Below, in pieces: positions 18,183-27,982 of a stretch of DNA of 64,000 bases. Location: contig DASXYG010000055.1 in assembly GCA_036502625.1 (NCBI GenBank), positions 1-64,000 on the forward strand, read 5' to 3'. The DNA is from DASXYG01 sp036502625. Lineage in GTDB: Bacteria; Actinomycetota; Actinomycetes; Streptosporangiales; Streptosporangiaceae. Numbering within the stretch: position 1 is the stretch's first letter; each line of letters begins with the position of its first letter. The position numbers and the translations under genes are program-made. Below the pieces are notes generated by a model that did no database searches, was not told the origin of the DNA, and saw only the letters and a list, made by a program, of their open reading frames with translations.

Positions 18183-18590
18183 ATGACCAGCGCGGCCGAG
18201 GACACCAATCGGCGGATGCTGCGCGCCCGCGACGCCATGGACCGCGCGTACGCCGAGCCGCTGGACATCCCCGCCCTGGCCCGGCTCGCGCACGTCTCCG
18301 AGGCGCACTTCATCCGGACGTTCCGCGCCACGTTCGGCGAGACCCCGCACCGCTACCTGCAACGCCGCCGCGTGGAGCGGTCCATGCGGCTGCTGCGCGA
18401 GACCGGCCGCAGCGTCACCGACATCTGCCTCGACGTCGGCTTCTCCAGCCTCGGCACGTTCAGCCGCACGTTCCGTGACATCGTCGGCGAATCCCCCACG
18501 GAGTTCCGGCGCCGCGCCGTGGGCCTGCCGCCGGTCAGCGCGCCGTCGTGCTTCGCCATGGCGTGGATGCGGCCGAGCAGTTTCGGATAA
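18183..18590 (+). CDS. AraC-family transcriptional regulator, stand-alone DNA-binding domain
   Basis: 135 residues, so it holds only the two helix-turn-helix units and no effector domain. First HTH around LDIPALARLAHVSEAHFIRTFRATFGETPHRY, second around SVTDICLDVGFSSLGTFSRTFRDIVGESP, matching the AraC/XylS pattern. ATG 18183 chosen; an ATG at 18174 is also in frame. The next gene, a VOC-fold protein 35 bp downstream, is a frequent partner of such short AraC regulators and may be its target or ligand-binding partner. Confidence 0.88.
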   Translation: MTSAAEDTNRRMLRARDAMDRAYAEPLDIPALARLAHVSEAHFIRTFRATFGETPHRYLQRRRVERSMRLLRETGRSVTDICLDVGFSSLGTFSRTFRDIVGESPTEFRRRAVGLPPVSAPSCFAMAWMRPSSFG

Positions 18591-18625
18591 GCAGATCGCC
18601 CCAGGTCGCCCGTAGGTTGATGGAC

Positions 18626-19033
18626 ATGTTCAAAGCCATCACGATCACTTCGATCTTCGTGCTCGACCAGGATGAGGCGCTCGACTTCTACGTGGGCAAG
18701 CTGGGCTTCGAGGTGCACACCGACGAGGATCTCGGCTTCATGCGCTGGCTGGAGGTCAGCGTTCCCGGCGATCCGGGACGCAGCATCCTGCTGGAACGCC
18801 CCGGCCCGCCCGCGCACGACGAGGCCACCGCCGAGCAGGTGCGCGAGCTGGTCACCAAAGGAGCGGGAGGCGGCTGGATCGGCCTGTCCACCGACGACAT
18901 CCACACGACGTACGAGGAGCTGCGCGCCAAGGGCGTCGAGTTCATCGACGCGCCGACCGAGCGCCCGTACGGCACCGACTGCGGCCTGCGCGACCCGTTC
19001 GGCAACGCGATCCGCATCAACCAGCCCAAATAG
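18626..19033 (+). CDS. VOC-fold protein (glyoxalase/bleomycin-resistance family)
   Basis: 135 residues. Pattern ITSIFVLDQDEALDFYVGKLGFEVHTDEDL, then GLSTDDIHTTYEELRAKGVEF and GLRDPFGNAIRI gives two beta-alpha-beta-beta-beta modules. Metal-ligand residues of true glyoxalase I are not obvious. An alternative ATG at 18620 adds two residues. Probably cotranscribed with the AraC gene; followed by a strong terminator. Confidence 0.85.
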   Translation: MFKAITITSIFVLDQDEALDFYVGKLGFEVHTDEDLGFMRWLEVSVPGDPGRSILLERPGPPAHDEATAEQVRELVTKGAGGGWIGLSTDDIHTTYEELRAKGVEFIDAPTERPYGTDCGLRDPFGNAIRINQPK

Positions 19034-19044
19034 CCCGCCCGCCC

Positions 19045-19082
19045 GGCCCCGCCCGCCCCTGTCACGGGGCGCGGGCGGGGCC
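19045..19082 (+). terminator. Strong hairpin terminator after VOC gene
   Basis: Inverted repeat GGCCCCGCCCGC / GCGGGCGGGGCC with an inner CCC/GGG extension and a TGTCA loop, starting 12 bp after the stop codon. Confidence 0.75.
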
Positions 19083-19221
19083 TTCGTACGTGATCACGCT
19101 TCGGTGTGCACGCTGGTCACGGCGGTGTCACGGCCGGTCCGGCCCGGCGTGTCGGCGGTCACGAAGCCATCACGATTGCCACCTCGGGAAACGCTGTGAG
19201 GGGAATCACCGAGCGCAACTG

Positions 19222-19235
19222 TGCGTGACATCGGG
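19222..19235 (+). repeat. Direct repeat copy 1, TGCGTGACATCGGG
   Basis: Exact 14-bp match to 19371-19384, 149 bp apart, both in the ssgB upstream region. Possible regulator binding site. Confidence 0.5.
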
Positions 19236-19370
19236 CCGATCTTGGTCCCCGTCCGCGAACGGGTCGCGGAGGCGGTCCGGGAGGGGGCACCCGCCGGTCA
19301 CGGACGGCGACGGGACGGCATTCACCGGACGGTGCCCGTCCGCTTCGCCCCGCTCGCCCCGAAGTCACGC

Positions 19371-19384
19371 TGCGTGACATCGGG
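19371..19384 (+). repeat. Direct repeat copy 2, TGCGTGACATCGGG
   Basis: Second exact copy. It is nearer the presumed ssgB promoter; the surrounding bases are not conserved between copies, so the 14-mer itself is the repeated unit. Confidence 0.5.
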
Positions 19385-19605
19385 GCGCGGAGCCGGCGTC
19401 TCGTCCTCCCCGCCCGGGCCGCCAAATACACTTGTTTACGCAGTTCGCGGCTATTTTGGGCGGACGTGGCCCGACGTTACAGCGGGCAAGCACCGCGGGA
19501 ATCTTGTGAATATGTTTCGCAGTTACTCGTCATAGGTCCCAGCACACCCCCGTAGGAACGAGTGCGCACCCCGCAGCGGTCCCCGAACGACGAAGAGGTT
19601 TGGCG

Positions 19606-20028
19606 ATGAACAGCAGCAGTACGACCATCTCCGCCGAGCTCGACCTCAGGCTCATGGTCCCCGACCGGGCGGACGTCCCCCTGGTCGCCGACATCTCCTA
19701 CACGGCCGACGACCCGTACGCCATCAGCATCGCCTTCCACGTCGCCGACGACGAGCCGGTCGAGTGGATCTTCGCCCGCGAGCTGTTCACCGTCGGCATC
19801 GTCCGCCGCGTGGGCGACGGCGACGTCACCGTCTGGCCGGACCGCGGCGGCGACGAGCGCACCCTCGGCCTCCGCCTCGCCTCGCCCTTCGGCCAGGCGA
19901 CCTTCGAGATCCCGCTGACCCCCGTCGCGGACTTCCTCCACCGCACGTACGAGATCGTCCCGGCCGGCCACGAGGCCGACTTCGTCGACCTGGAGTCCGA
20001 GATCGACGAGATGCTCTGGAGCTCCTGA
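19606..20028 (+). CDS. ssgB: SsgB-like sporulation and cell-division regulator
   Basis: 140 residues, full length for the SsgA-like family, which is confined to morphologically complex actinomycetes. The signature AELDLRLMVPDRADVPLVADISYTADDPYAISIAFH and VEWIFARELF match SsgB more than SsgA. SsgB marks the future septum and recruits FtsZ during sporulation-specific division. ATG 19606 has GAGG 8 nt upstream; an in-frame TTG at 19600 is less likely. The gene stands alone, convergent with the class IV aminotransferase. Confidence 0.88.
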   Translation: MNSSSTTISAELDLRLMVPDRADVPLVADISYTADDPYAISIAFHVADDEPVEWIFARELFTVGIVRRVGDGDVTVWPDRGGDERTLGLRLASPFGQATFEIPLTPVADFLHRTYEIVPAGHEADFVDLESEIDEMLWSS

Positions 20029-20068
20029 CCCCCGGCCGGGCGACAGCGATCGTCCGCCGGGGCGGCGC

Positions 20069-20944
<876 letters not shown>

Positions 20945-21045
20945 GCCGGCTCCCCCCACGTAGCACCTCAACGGCCCGAACACCGCCGAGGATCGTACCA
21001 ACCCCACCATTTCCCAAGATCCCCCCGCCACCCGCCCGCCCAAGT

Positions 21046-21073
21046 TTGAGCCACGCCCAGGATCGGCTACAGT
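21046..21073 (+). promoter_or_regulatory. Candidate promoter of the tRNA pair
   Basis: TTGAGC, a 16-bp spacer, then TACAGT, about 38 bp before the tRNA-Gly gene. Fits a group-1 sigma promoter; predicted by eye. Confidence 0.45.
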
Positions 21074-21111
21074 TCCTAACGCAACGCCGTACCGGATTCC
21101 GGCGGCACCGC

Positions 21112-21184
21112 GCGGACGTGGCTCAGTTGGTAGAGCATCACCTTGCCAAGGTGAGGGTCGCGGGTTCGAATCCCGTCGTCCGCT
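21112..21184 (+). tRNA. tRNA-Gly (GCC)
   Basis: Cloverleaf read by hand: acceptor GCGGACG/CGTCCGC, D arm with GCTC...GAGC, anticodon stem TCACC/GGTGA with loop TTGCCAA (anticodon GCC), T arm GCGGG-TTCGAAT-CCCGT. Discriminator base T at 21184. CCA is not encoded. Confidence 0.97.
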
Positions 21185-21193
21185 CGCGTCAAA

Positions 21194-21268
21194 GGGCGAT
21201 TAGCTCAGTGGGAGAGCGCTTCCCTGACACGGAAGAGGTCACAGGTTCAAGTCCTGTATCGCCCACCA
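21194..21268 (+). tRNA. tRNA-Val (GAC), CCA encoded
   Basis: Acceptor GGGCGAT/ATCGCCC, D arm GCTC...GAGC, anticodon stem CTTCC/GGAAG with loop CTGACAC (anticodon GAC), T arm ACAGG-TTCAAGT-CCTGT. The 3' CCA is genome-encoded (21266-21268), unlike its tRNA-Gly neighbour 10 bp upstream. Confidence 0.97.
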
Positions 21269-21281
21269 CGTTTGTGCAGGT

Positions 21282-21317
21282 CAGAGGCCGGTTCGCGAGT
21301 CCGCGAACCGGCCTCTG
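21282..21317. terminator. Bidirectional hairpin terminator between tRNA-Val and the permease gene
   Basis: Perfect 16-bp stem, CAGAGGCCGGTTCGCG and its complement, with a 4-nt loop. It can end the tRNA transcript and the long minus-strand catabolic transcript whose last gene stops at 21332. The flank TGATCATC on its right is shared with the terminator at 36230-36273. Confidence 0.85.
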
Positions 21318-21331
21318 TGATCATCCGTTGG

Positions 21332-22783
21332 CTACGTATGAGGAGTTGCGGGGCGCCCGCCGCGTCGCAGGTTCCGGCGCCAGATCGTGTACATGACGGC
21401 GGCGACGACTCCGGAGATGAAATAGCTGAGGTCGGCGCCGCCGAGGCGCTCGGCGATCGGGCCTGTGTAGAAGTCGCTGGCGATGAAGGGGATCGAGACC
21501 AGGACTGCGATGACCAGGGACGCGAGGCCGGCGATGTTGAACCGGCCGAACACGCCACCGGGGTTGTAGAAGTTGTCGATGGCGGGGAGGCTTCGGCCCG
21601 CCCGGTGGAGGAAGTAGTAGTCGATGAGCAGGATCGCCACCCATGGGGTGATGTAGTACGAGATCACGTGCAGGAACAGCAGGAACTTGTCCTGGAACTC
21701 GGCACCGCCGAACACGAGCGCGAGGACCAGGCCGACGACGCCGGCGGCCGCGACGGTGACCCACTGGGGAAGCTTGATGTTGCACGTGAGGGTGGCCATC
21801 GCGCCGCTGTAGAGGTTGACGGAGTTGTGCGGGATCGCGGAGAGCCCGAGCGTCAGCAGCACGATGTACCGCAGCCAGTCCGGGAGGGCGATCGAGAAGG
21901 TGCCCAGGACGTCGCCGTTGGGTGCGAGGGTGATGAGCCCGGCGCCGAGCGTCATCATCCAGGTGGTCGACGTGAACAGGCCGAGCGCCGCCGCCCCCGA
22001 GACGGCCGCGCGGCTGGAGTTCTCCGGCAGGTAGCGGGAGTAGTCCGACGCGTACGGCGACCAGCTCGCGGTGTAGCCGAAGACCGCGGCGAAGAGGACG
22101 AACCAGGCGAGCCAGAACGTGCCGCCGGTCGCGGTCGCGTCGGTGCCGCTGCCCCCGCCGTGGACCAGCACGACGACGGACACGACGGTCAGGACGACGA
22201 TGCTGGCGTTGGTGATCACGCGCCCCATCACGTGCAGGATCCGGTATCCGTAGATCCCGATGAGGATGCTCAGGGCGGCGACCACCACCACGGTCGGCGC
22301 GTACGGCGTGTGGAACAGGTCGGCGAGGGACTTGGCGCCGAGGACGGTTCCGACGCTGTAGTAGCCGATGAAGACCAGCAGTGACAGGACGCTGGGCAGG
22401 TAGTTCCCGTAGTGGCCGAACGGTGAGCGCCCCATCGGAAGCTGGGGCATGCCCAGCCGGGGCCCCATCGCCGCGCACCATCCGGTGAGGACCGACCCCA
22501 GGAAGTTGGCGAGGACGATCGCCGTCACGCTGCCGGTGAACCCGAGCCCGAGCGGGCCGCCGCTGGCCCCCAGGTACATGCCGGCCAGGTAGATGACCGG
22601 AGCGAAGCGCACGGTGAACTGGTTCCGGGGCCGCCCGTGGCGCCGGCTCGGCTCGACGTACGCGATGCCGTGACGCTCGAGCGCCAATGCCGACCGTCCG
22701 CCGCCCGGTGCGGAGCCCGTTGTTGACGTGGACGCCGCCGGTGTCGACGGCTCGGTCGTGTGCGATGGGGTCCTGCGTTTCAT
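21332..22783 (-). CDS. NCS1-family nucleobase/hydantoin-type permease
   Basis: 483 residues with about 12 membrane helices. NQFTVRFAPVIYLAG and GRSPFGHYGNYLPS at the N-terminal half and WSPYASDYSRYLP in the middle are NCS1 hallmarks (purine/cytosine/allantoin/hydantoin symporters). A 50-residue Ser/Thr-rich cytoplasmic head precedes the core. It imports a planar nitrogen compound by proton or sodium symport; the substrate is probably what the adjacent PucR-linked pathway degrades. ATG 22781-22783 with GAGGAG. Last gene of the island before a strong terminator. Confidence 0.9.
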   Translation of the reverse strand: MKRRTPSHTTEPSTPAASTSTTGSAPGGGRSALALERHGIAYVEPSRRHGRPRNQFTVRFAPVIYLAGMYLGASGGPLGLGFTGSVTAIVLANFLGSVLTGWCAAMGPRLGMPQLPMGRSPFGHYGNYLPSVLSLLVFIGYYSVGTVLGAKSLADLFHTPYAPTVVVVAALSILIGIYGYRILHVMGRVITNASIVVLTVVSVVVLVHGGGSGTDATATGGTFWLAWFVLFAAVFGYTASWSPYASDYSRYLPENSSRAAVSGAAALGLFTSTTWMMTLGAGLITLAPNGDVLGTFSIALPDWLRYIVLLTLGLSAIPHNSVNLYSGAMATLTCNIKLPQWVTVAAAGVVGLVLALVFGGAEFQDKFLLFLHVISYYITPWVAILLIDYYFLHRAGRSLPAIDNFYNPGGVFGRFNIAGLASLVIAVLVSIPFIASDFYTGPIAERLGGADLSYFISGVVAAVMYTIWRRNLRRGGRPATPHT

Positions 22784-22904
22784 CGGGACTCCTCGTTTCC
22801 GCGGCGATCGGCTCACGGTAGGCGAGGCGTTTTCGGATGCACACGTGAGCCGGAGCTAATATCGCGGGCCGCCGGTTGGCGCCAGGTGACATTCAGGCGG
22901 CGGG

Positions 22905-24533
22905 TCAGGATGTGCGGTGCGTCGTGCGGCTCTGCATGTCCATGATCTGGAGGGCGACGCACACCCGGATGGTGACCGCGGTGTTGGTGCTGAACGGCCC
23001 GAGGAGGCCCTCGAGCTTCGTGAGCCGGTACCGCAGCGTGTTGTAGTGATAGTGCATGTGCCGCGCGGTCTCGGCCATGTTCATGTTGTGCTCGACCATC
23101 GCTTCGAGCGTGCCGAGCATCTCCGACCGCTCCGGCTCGTTGAGCCGCAGGAGCGGGCCGAGGGTCTCCCCGACGAACGTGCGCAGCTCGTCATCGGCGA
23201 CCTGCGCCAGGAGCCGGAACAGGCCCAGGTCGCCGTACGCGGTGACCGCTCCCGGGCCCGAGACCCGATGCCCGAGGCGCAGCGCCATCTTCGCCTCCTG
23301 GTACGCCGCCGGGATCCCGACCGAGCCCTGGTACGCGCGGCTCACCCCGATCGCGTACCGTCCCTGCGTGAACCGGGCGACCTCGGACTGGATCGCGCGG
23401 GCGACCGCCACCGCGTCCTGGCCCGCGCCGACGACCGCGACCAGTTCGGCGCCGAGGCCCGCCGCCGCGGCTCCGCGGTCGTGGCCGTGTACGGCGGAGG
23501 TCCAGAACTCGATCGCGCGCTCCCCGGCCAGCCGCGACTGCCGCTTGCTCGCGGCCCGCTGGTCGTCGTCGACCTCCTTGCGGCCGACCAGCACCACGAC
23601 ATCGCGATCCAGGTCCCACCCGAACGTGGCGCCGCGGGTGGCCGCGTCGGCGAACTCGCTCTCACCGCCGGTGATCAGCTCGAACAGGGCGTTGGAGGAG
23701 AAACGGCGTTCCGCTGTACCGACGGCGAGGTCGCGCGTGATCTCCAGGGCCGCCACGATCGCGGCCTGGTCGAGCGCGACCAGGCCGAACTCGCCGAAGG
23801 GCGCCGCGCCCTCGGCCACGACCACGAACCCGTGCCGGAGGTCGCCGGCCCGGATCTGGCGGGCCGCCCAGCGCCGCCCGGTCCGCTCGTCGGTGTGGAA
23901 CCCGGAGTCGGCGCCGAGATGCGGCTCCAGGCCGGCCAGGGGATCCGGGTCCCCGGCGGTGGCCCGGATGCCGCCCTGAGGGTCGGTGACGACGACACCG
24001 GCGCCGCCCAGAAGGGCGGACAGCCTGCCGGCGAGCTTGCTCAGCCCACCGCCGGACAGGCTGATGTCGAGGAACGAGTTGTGGATCTCCTGGGCGCGCT
24101 CGAGCGCGGCCGCCTGCTGGTTGACGATCTTGGTGAACGTACGGCTGAGGATGTCGTCGAACCGGACGCGCTCCGGGATGACCACCAGCGGCATCCCGAG
24201 CTCCTCGGCGACGTCGGTCATCGAGTCGCTCAGCTCGGACATGTACCGGTCGAGTTTGATGCCGATGCCGGATACGCCGAGGTCGTGCAGGTCCTCGAGC
24301 AGCCGGGCCTGGCCTTCGTCGTCACGCGGCAGGGGGTAACCGGTGGCCAGGAGGAACTCGCCGGTACGGACCCAGCGGCCGATCTCCGGAACGCTCATGA
24401 CGTTCACGGCGTTGATGGTCCGGCCGACGCCGGCCCGCCCCGCGACGAGTTCGGCGCCCGCCATGACGGCGTCCGCGAGCAGCCCGGCCACCGTGATGGG
24501 CTGGTCGAGCTTCGCGTCCGCCGTGTCCCGCAT
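22905..24533 (-). CDS. PucR-family transcriptional regulator
   Basis: 542 residues. N-terminal PucR ligand-sensing domain (about 10-140, including VPEIGRWVRTGEFLLATGY), a central GGDEF-like CdaR domain, and a C-terminal PucR helix-turn-helix: MVEHNMNMAETARHMHYHYNTLRYRLTKLEGLLG. Members regulate purine and other N-compound catabolism. Lies between the molybdenum hydroxylase genes and the NCS1 permease on the same strand, so it is the likely local activator. The ATG at 24531-24533 starts at the domain; no strong ribosome binding site is visible. Confidence 0.9.
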   Translation of the reverse strand: MRDTADAKLDQPITVAGLLADAVMAGAELVAGRAGVGRTINAVNVMSVPEIGRWVRTGEFLLATGYPLPRDDEGQARLLEDLHDLGVSGIGIKLDRYMSELSDSMTDVAEELGMPLVVIPERVRFDDILSRTFTKIVNQQAAALERAQEIHNSFLDISLSGGGLSKLAGRLSALLGGAGVVVTDPQGGIRATAGDPDPLAGLEPHLGADSGFHTDERTGRRWAARQIRAGDLRHGFVVVAEGAAPFGEFGLVALDQAAIVAALEITRDLAVGTAERRFSSNALFELITGGESEFADAATRGATFGWDLDRDVVVLVGRKEVDDDQRAASKRQSRLAGERAIEFWTSAVHGHDRGAAAAGLGAELVAVVGAGQDAVAVARAIQSEVARFTQGRYAIGVSRAYQGSVGIPAAYQEAKMALRLGHRVSGPGAVTAYGDLGLFRLLAQVADDELRTFVGETLGPLLRLNEPERSEMLGTLEAMVEHNMNMAETARHMHYHYNTLRYRLTKLEGLLGPFSTNTAVTIRVCVALQIMDMQSRTTHRTS

Positions 24534-24567
24534 CGCACCGAACGTAGCGCGTCGCACGGCGTCGGCG

Positions 24568-25167
24568 TTACCGCGGCCGGACGCGCTCGCTGAGCCGGTC
24601 GAGGACGTCCGCGAACCGCTCACGGGTCACGTTCCACACCAGCGGCAGCACCTTGATCTCACCAGACGCGGCGCCCGGCGGGCGCGCCGTACGCGCTCCC
24701 CCGGACGGCGCCGCGGAGCCGCCGGGGTCGTTGACCGTGTCGGCGAGCCGTTCGGCGAACTCGGCGAACATCCGGTTGGAGACGTCGCGGACGCCGCGCC
24801 CCAGGGACGCGATCCGCCCGGTCAGGTCGACGTCGGAGACCACGTCGATCCGGGCGCCCTGGCCCTCCGGGGAGACCCGCAGCCGTACGTGCGCCTGTAC
24901 GGCGCCGGAGCCGCGTCCGTCCCGGCCGGTGGCGTCGAGAATGATCCGGCGGTCGCGGGGGTCGCGATCGGCGATGGCGACGTCGCCCGTGTAGGTCATC
25001 TTCAGCGGCCCGATCGCCACGCGCAGGACGCCCTGGTATCGGTCATCTCCGAGCTCGTCGGCGAGCTCGGCGCCGGGGAGGCACCGGGCGACGGCGCGCG
25101 TGTCCTGGAGGAAGGCCCAGACGTCCGCGGGGCCGGCCGCGACCTCGCTCTGGTGGTGGAGCCTCAC
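24568..25167 (-). CDS. CoxG-like SRPBCC protein
   Basis: 199 residues. N-terminal START/SRPBCC domain (LHHQSEVAAGPADVWAFLQDTRAVARCLPGAE... typical of CoxG), then a Pro/Gly/Ala linker and a short amphipathic C-terminal region. CoxG proteins accompany molybdenum hydroxylases of the CO-dehydrogenase/xanthine-dehydrogenase type and are thought to help recruit them to the membrane and to quinone. Overlaps the large-subunit gene by 4 nt (25164-25167). Confidence 0.88.
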   Translation of the reverse strand: MRLHHQSEVAAGPADVWAFLQDTRAVARCLPGAELADELGDDRYQGVLRVAIGPLKMTYTGDVAIADRDPRDRRIILDATGRDGRGSGAVQAHVRLRVSPEGQGARIDVVSDVDLTGRIASLGRGVRDVSNRMFAEFAERLADTVNDPGGSAAPSGGARTARPPGAASGEIKVLPLVWNVTRERFADVLDRLSERVRPR

Positions 25168-27503
25168 GAACGCCCTCCCTCGAGAAGGTCCAGCACCCGC
25201 TCGGGCGTGATCGGGAGGGCCTGAGGCCGGACGCCGATCGCGTCCTCGATCGCGCTGGCCACCGTGGCGGCCGGGGGCCCGATGGGGGGCTCGCCGATGC
25301 CGCGGGCGTTCAGCGGACCGCGCCCCTCACCACTTTCGAGGAAAGCGACACTGATGTCGGGCAGGTCCATCGCCGTCGGGATCAGGTAGTCGGCGAACAG
25401 CGACGACATCGGCTGGCCGTCTTCGGCGGCGCAGTCCTCGGTGAGCGCGTAGCCGAGGCCCTGCGCGGCCGCGCCGATGATCTGGCCCTGGACCCGTACC
25501 GGGTTGATCGCGCGGCCGACGTCATGGCAGGCGGCGTACTTCAGGACGCGCACGTCACCGGTGTCGGTGTCGACCTCGACCTCCGCGGCGTGGGTGCCGA
25601 AGGTGTAGTCGGGGAACGTGTGGCCCTGGCCGGCCTCCGGGTCGAACACACCGGAACGCGCGTGGAACGTGTTCAGTACGGACGTGTCAACGCGTGCCGT
25701 ACCGGCGGCGCGTACCAGCTCGGGCAGGCTGATGCCGGTCTCTCCCGACGCGGCGCGGACCATGCCGTCGGCCCACACCAGGGCGTCTTCGGGGACGCCG
25801 AGCTCCTTGGCGGCGACGGGCGCCAGCCGGTCGCGGAGCTTGCGGGCCGCGCGGAGGATCGCGTTGCCCGACATGTACAACTGCCGGGTGGCGAAGGTGC
25901 CGCCCGCCGGAGGGGTGAGGGCGGTGTCGCCGATGTAAACGCTGATGTCGGCCAGCGGCACGCCGAGGATCTCCGAGGCGATCTGGCACAGGCTGGCGGC
26001 CTGGCCGGCGCCGAGGTCGGTCACGCCGCTGCGGATCAGCAGGGTGCCGTCGGCCTGCAGCGTCACCCACGCCGCGGCCTGGTCGCGGAACCAGATGCTG
26101 CGCCCGTACGGCTGCATGCCGCTGGCGAACCCGCGGCCGACCACCTTTCCCGGACCGCCGGGCCGGCTCGGCTCGCCGAGCATCTCCAGGGCCCGCTCGC
26201 GGGTCTCGCGGACCAGGACGGCCGTGGTCACCGGTTCGCCGGCCGCGGTGAGGTCGCCCTTCTCGATGTGGTTCAGGTCGCGCACCTCCTCGCGGCCCAT
26301 GCCGAGCTCCTTGGCCAGGGCGTCCATCTGGGACTCGTACGGGAACGTGACCTGCATGGCGCCGAAGCCGCGGAAGGCGCTGGACGGGACGTTGTTGGTG
26401 AACACCGCGCGGGACCGCACCCGCACCGCCGGAACCCGGTACGGGCCGATCGACAGCGCCCCGCCGGCGAACAGCACCCGCGCGCTCAGGGTCGGGTACG
26501 CGCCGGCGTCGCCGATGATGTCGGCCTCGATACCGGTGATCACGCCGTCCTTCGTGGCCGCCGTGCGGTAGCGCATCGTGAACGGGTGCCGCTTGGTACT
26601 GGCCTGGATCGACTCCTGCCGCGACCAGATCATGCGCACCGGGCGGCGGGTCCGCGAGACGAGCAGCGCGATGTACGGCTCGACCGTCATGTCCTCCTTG
26701 CCGCCGAACCCGCCGCCCATGTACGAGGCGATGACCCGCACCTGGCTCTGCGGGAGGCCGAGGATCGCGGCGACCTCGGCCGCGTGCTCGATGACCTGGG
26801 TCGAGACGCGGAGCGTCACGACGTCGTTCTCGATCCAGCCGACGCCGGCCTCGGTCTCGAGGTACGCGTGGTCGACGTGCTGGCTGCGGTACGTGTTCTC
26901 GATGACGACGTCCGCGTCGGCGAACGCGGCGTCGACGTCGCCGCGCACGAAGCGCCAGTTGATCAGGACGTTGTCCTGGCTCTCGTCGTGGACGCGCGGA
27001 GCGTCCGGCTTCAGGGCGTCCTCGGCGCTGAACACCCCGGGCAGCGGTTCGTACGCGACCTCGACCAGGTCGGCGGCCTCCGCGGCCGTCTCGGGGTCGG
27101 CCGCCGCCACGATCGCGACGGGCTCGCCGACGTAGCGGACCCGGTCGGCGGCGAGTACGGGCTGCTCGACGATGACCTCGCCCAGACCGCCGCTGGCGTG
27201 CTCGACGATGGCGTTGTACGGGACGTCTTCCGCCGTCAGCACGCACACCACGCCCTCGAGGCGTTCTGCCGCGGTGGTGTCGATGCCGGCGATCCGGGCC
27301 GACGCCCGGTCGGCGCGGACGAGCCTGCCGTGGATCATCCCGGGCAGGCTCCAGTCGGCCGCGTACAGGAGCGTGCCGCGGACCTTGTTGACGAAGTCGT
27401 GGTGCGCGGGCGACCGGCCCACGACGCGGAAGTCCTTCTCCCGCTCCTGCGGGCCGGACTCGGCGTCCGGGTCGAATGCCTCGGTCGGCTCGACGATGGT
27501 CAC
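25164..27503 (-). CDS. Molybdenum hydroxylase large subunit (xanthine dehydrogenase/CoxL family)
   Basis: 779 residues, the family's full length. YMGGGFGGKEDM and RPVRMIWSRQES near residue 260-300 bind the pyranopterin; NVPSSAFRGFGAMQ is the active-site region and resembles xanthine and N-heterocycle dehydrogenases, not the AYxCSFR loop of true CO dehydrogenase. The C-terminal ARGIGEPPIGPPAATVASAIEDA carries the catalytic Glu. It would hydroxylate a heteroaromatic ring or aldehyde using water. Coupled by 4-nt overlaps to the small-subunit gene (27500-27503) and coxG-like gene. Substrate unknown; N-heterocycle is inferred from context. Confidence 0.93.
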   Translation of the reverse strand: MTIVEPTEAFDPDAESGPQEREKDFRVVGRSPAHHDFVNKVRGTLLYAADWSLPGMIHGRLVRADRASARIAGIDTTAAERLEGVVCVLTAEDVPYNAIVEHASGGLGEVIVEQPVLAADRVRYVGEPVAIVAAADPETAAEAADLVEVAYEPLPGVFSAEDALKPDAPRVHDESQDNVLINWRFVRGDVDAAFADADVVIENTYRSQHVDHAYLETEAGVGWIENDVVTLRVSTQVIEHAAEVAAILGLPQSQVRVIASYMGGGFGGKEDMTVEPYIALLVSRTRRPVRMIWSRQESIQASTKRHPFTMRYRTAATKDGVITGIEADIIGDAGAYPTLSARVLFAGGALSIGPYRVPAVRVRSRAVFTNNVPSSAFRGFGAMQVTFPYESQMDALAKELGMGREEVRDLNHIEKGDLTAAGEPVTTAVLVRETRERALEMLGEPSRPGGPGKVVGRGFASGMQPYGRSIWFRDQAAAWVTLQADGTLLIRSGVTDLGAGQAASLCQIASEILGVPLADISVYIGDTALTPPAGGTFATRQLYMSGNAILRAARKLRDRLAPVAAKELGVPEDALVWADGMVRAASGETGISLPELVRAAGTARVDTSVLNTFHARSGVFDPEAGQGHTFPDYTFGTHAAEVEVDTDTGDVRVLKYAACHDVGRAINPVRVQGQIIGAAAQGLGYALTEDCAAEDGQPMSSLFADYLIPTAMDLPDISVAFLESGEGRGPLNARGIGEPPIGPPAATVASAIEDAIGVRPQALPITPERVLDLLEGGRS

Positions 27504-27982
27504 GCGTCACCTCCATCGGCGTGCAGGTAGTCCTCGACGGCGTCCACGATGGCCTGGTAGCCGGTGCAGCGGCACAGGTTGCCGACCAGCTCGTGGCGGA
27601 TCTCCTCGCGACCGGCATCGGGATCGCGCTCGGCCATCGTGGCCGCGGTGAGCAGCATTCCGGCGGTACAGAAGCCGCACTGCGCGGCGCCGCGTTCGAG
27701 GAAACAGGTCTGGAGCGGATGCGGCTCCCGCCGCGGATCCGACCAGCCGTGGAGCGTGACGATCTCGTGGGCCTCGGCCTGGACGGCGTAGAGGGTGCAG
27801 GCGCTGACGGGCTCGCCGTCCATCAGGACCGTGCAGGTGCCGCAGACGCCCTCCGCGCAGCCATAGCGGACGTCGGGCATGCCCAGATCGTCGTGGAGGA
27901 CGTCGAGCAGGGTGCGGTCGTTGCGCACCCACACCTCGCGGTCGTCCCCGTTGACCCGGAGTGTTACCTGCGTACGAATCAC
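27500..27982 (-). CDS. Molybdenum hydroxylase [2Fe-2S] small subunit
   Basis: 160 residues. Plant-type ferredoxin half: CAEGVCGTCTVLMDG and SACTL bind the first [2Fe-2S]; the helical half has CGFCTAGM and GNLCRCTGY for the second. Passes electrons from the Mo site to the FAD subunit. Overlaps both neighbours by 4 nt. Confidence 0.95.
   Translation of the reverse strand: MIRTQVTLRVNGDDREVWVRNDRTLLDVLHDDLGMPDVRYGCAEGVCGTCTVLMDGEPVSACTLYAVQAEAHEIVTLHGWSDPRREPHPLQTCFLERGAAQCGFCTAGMLLTAATMAERDPDAGREEIRHELVGNLCRCTGYQAIVDAVEDYLHADGGDA

Larger units (their letters stand above)
19083..19605. other. Long upstream region of ssgB, no gene
   Basis: About 520 bp without a credible gene; small ORFs lack codon bias. 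It holds an exact 14-bp direct repeat (19222-19235 and 19371-19384), several TCAC/GTGA elements including GTGATCAC near 19089, and an AT-richer stretch at 19430-19540 where the ssgB promoter should lie. Such a long leader fits a developmentally controlled gene. Confidence 0.55.
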
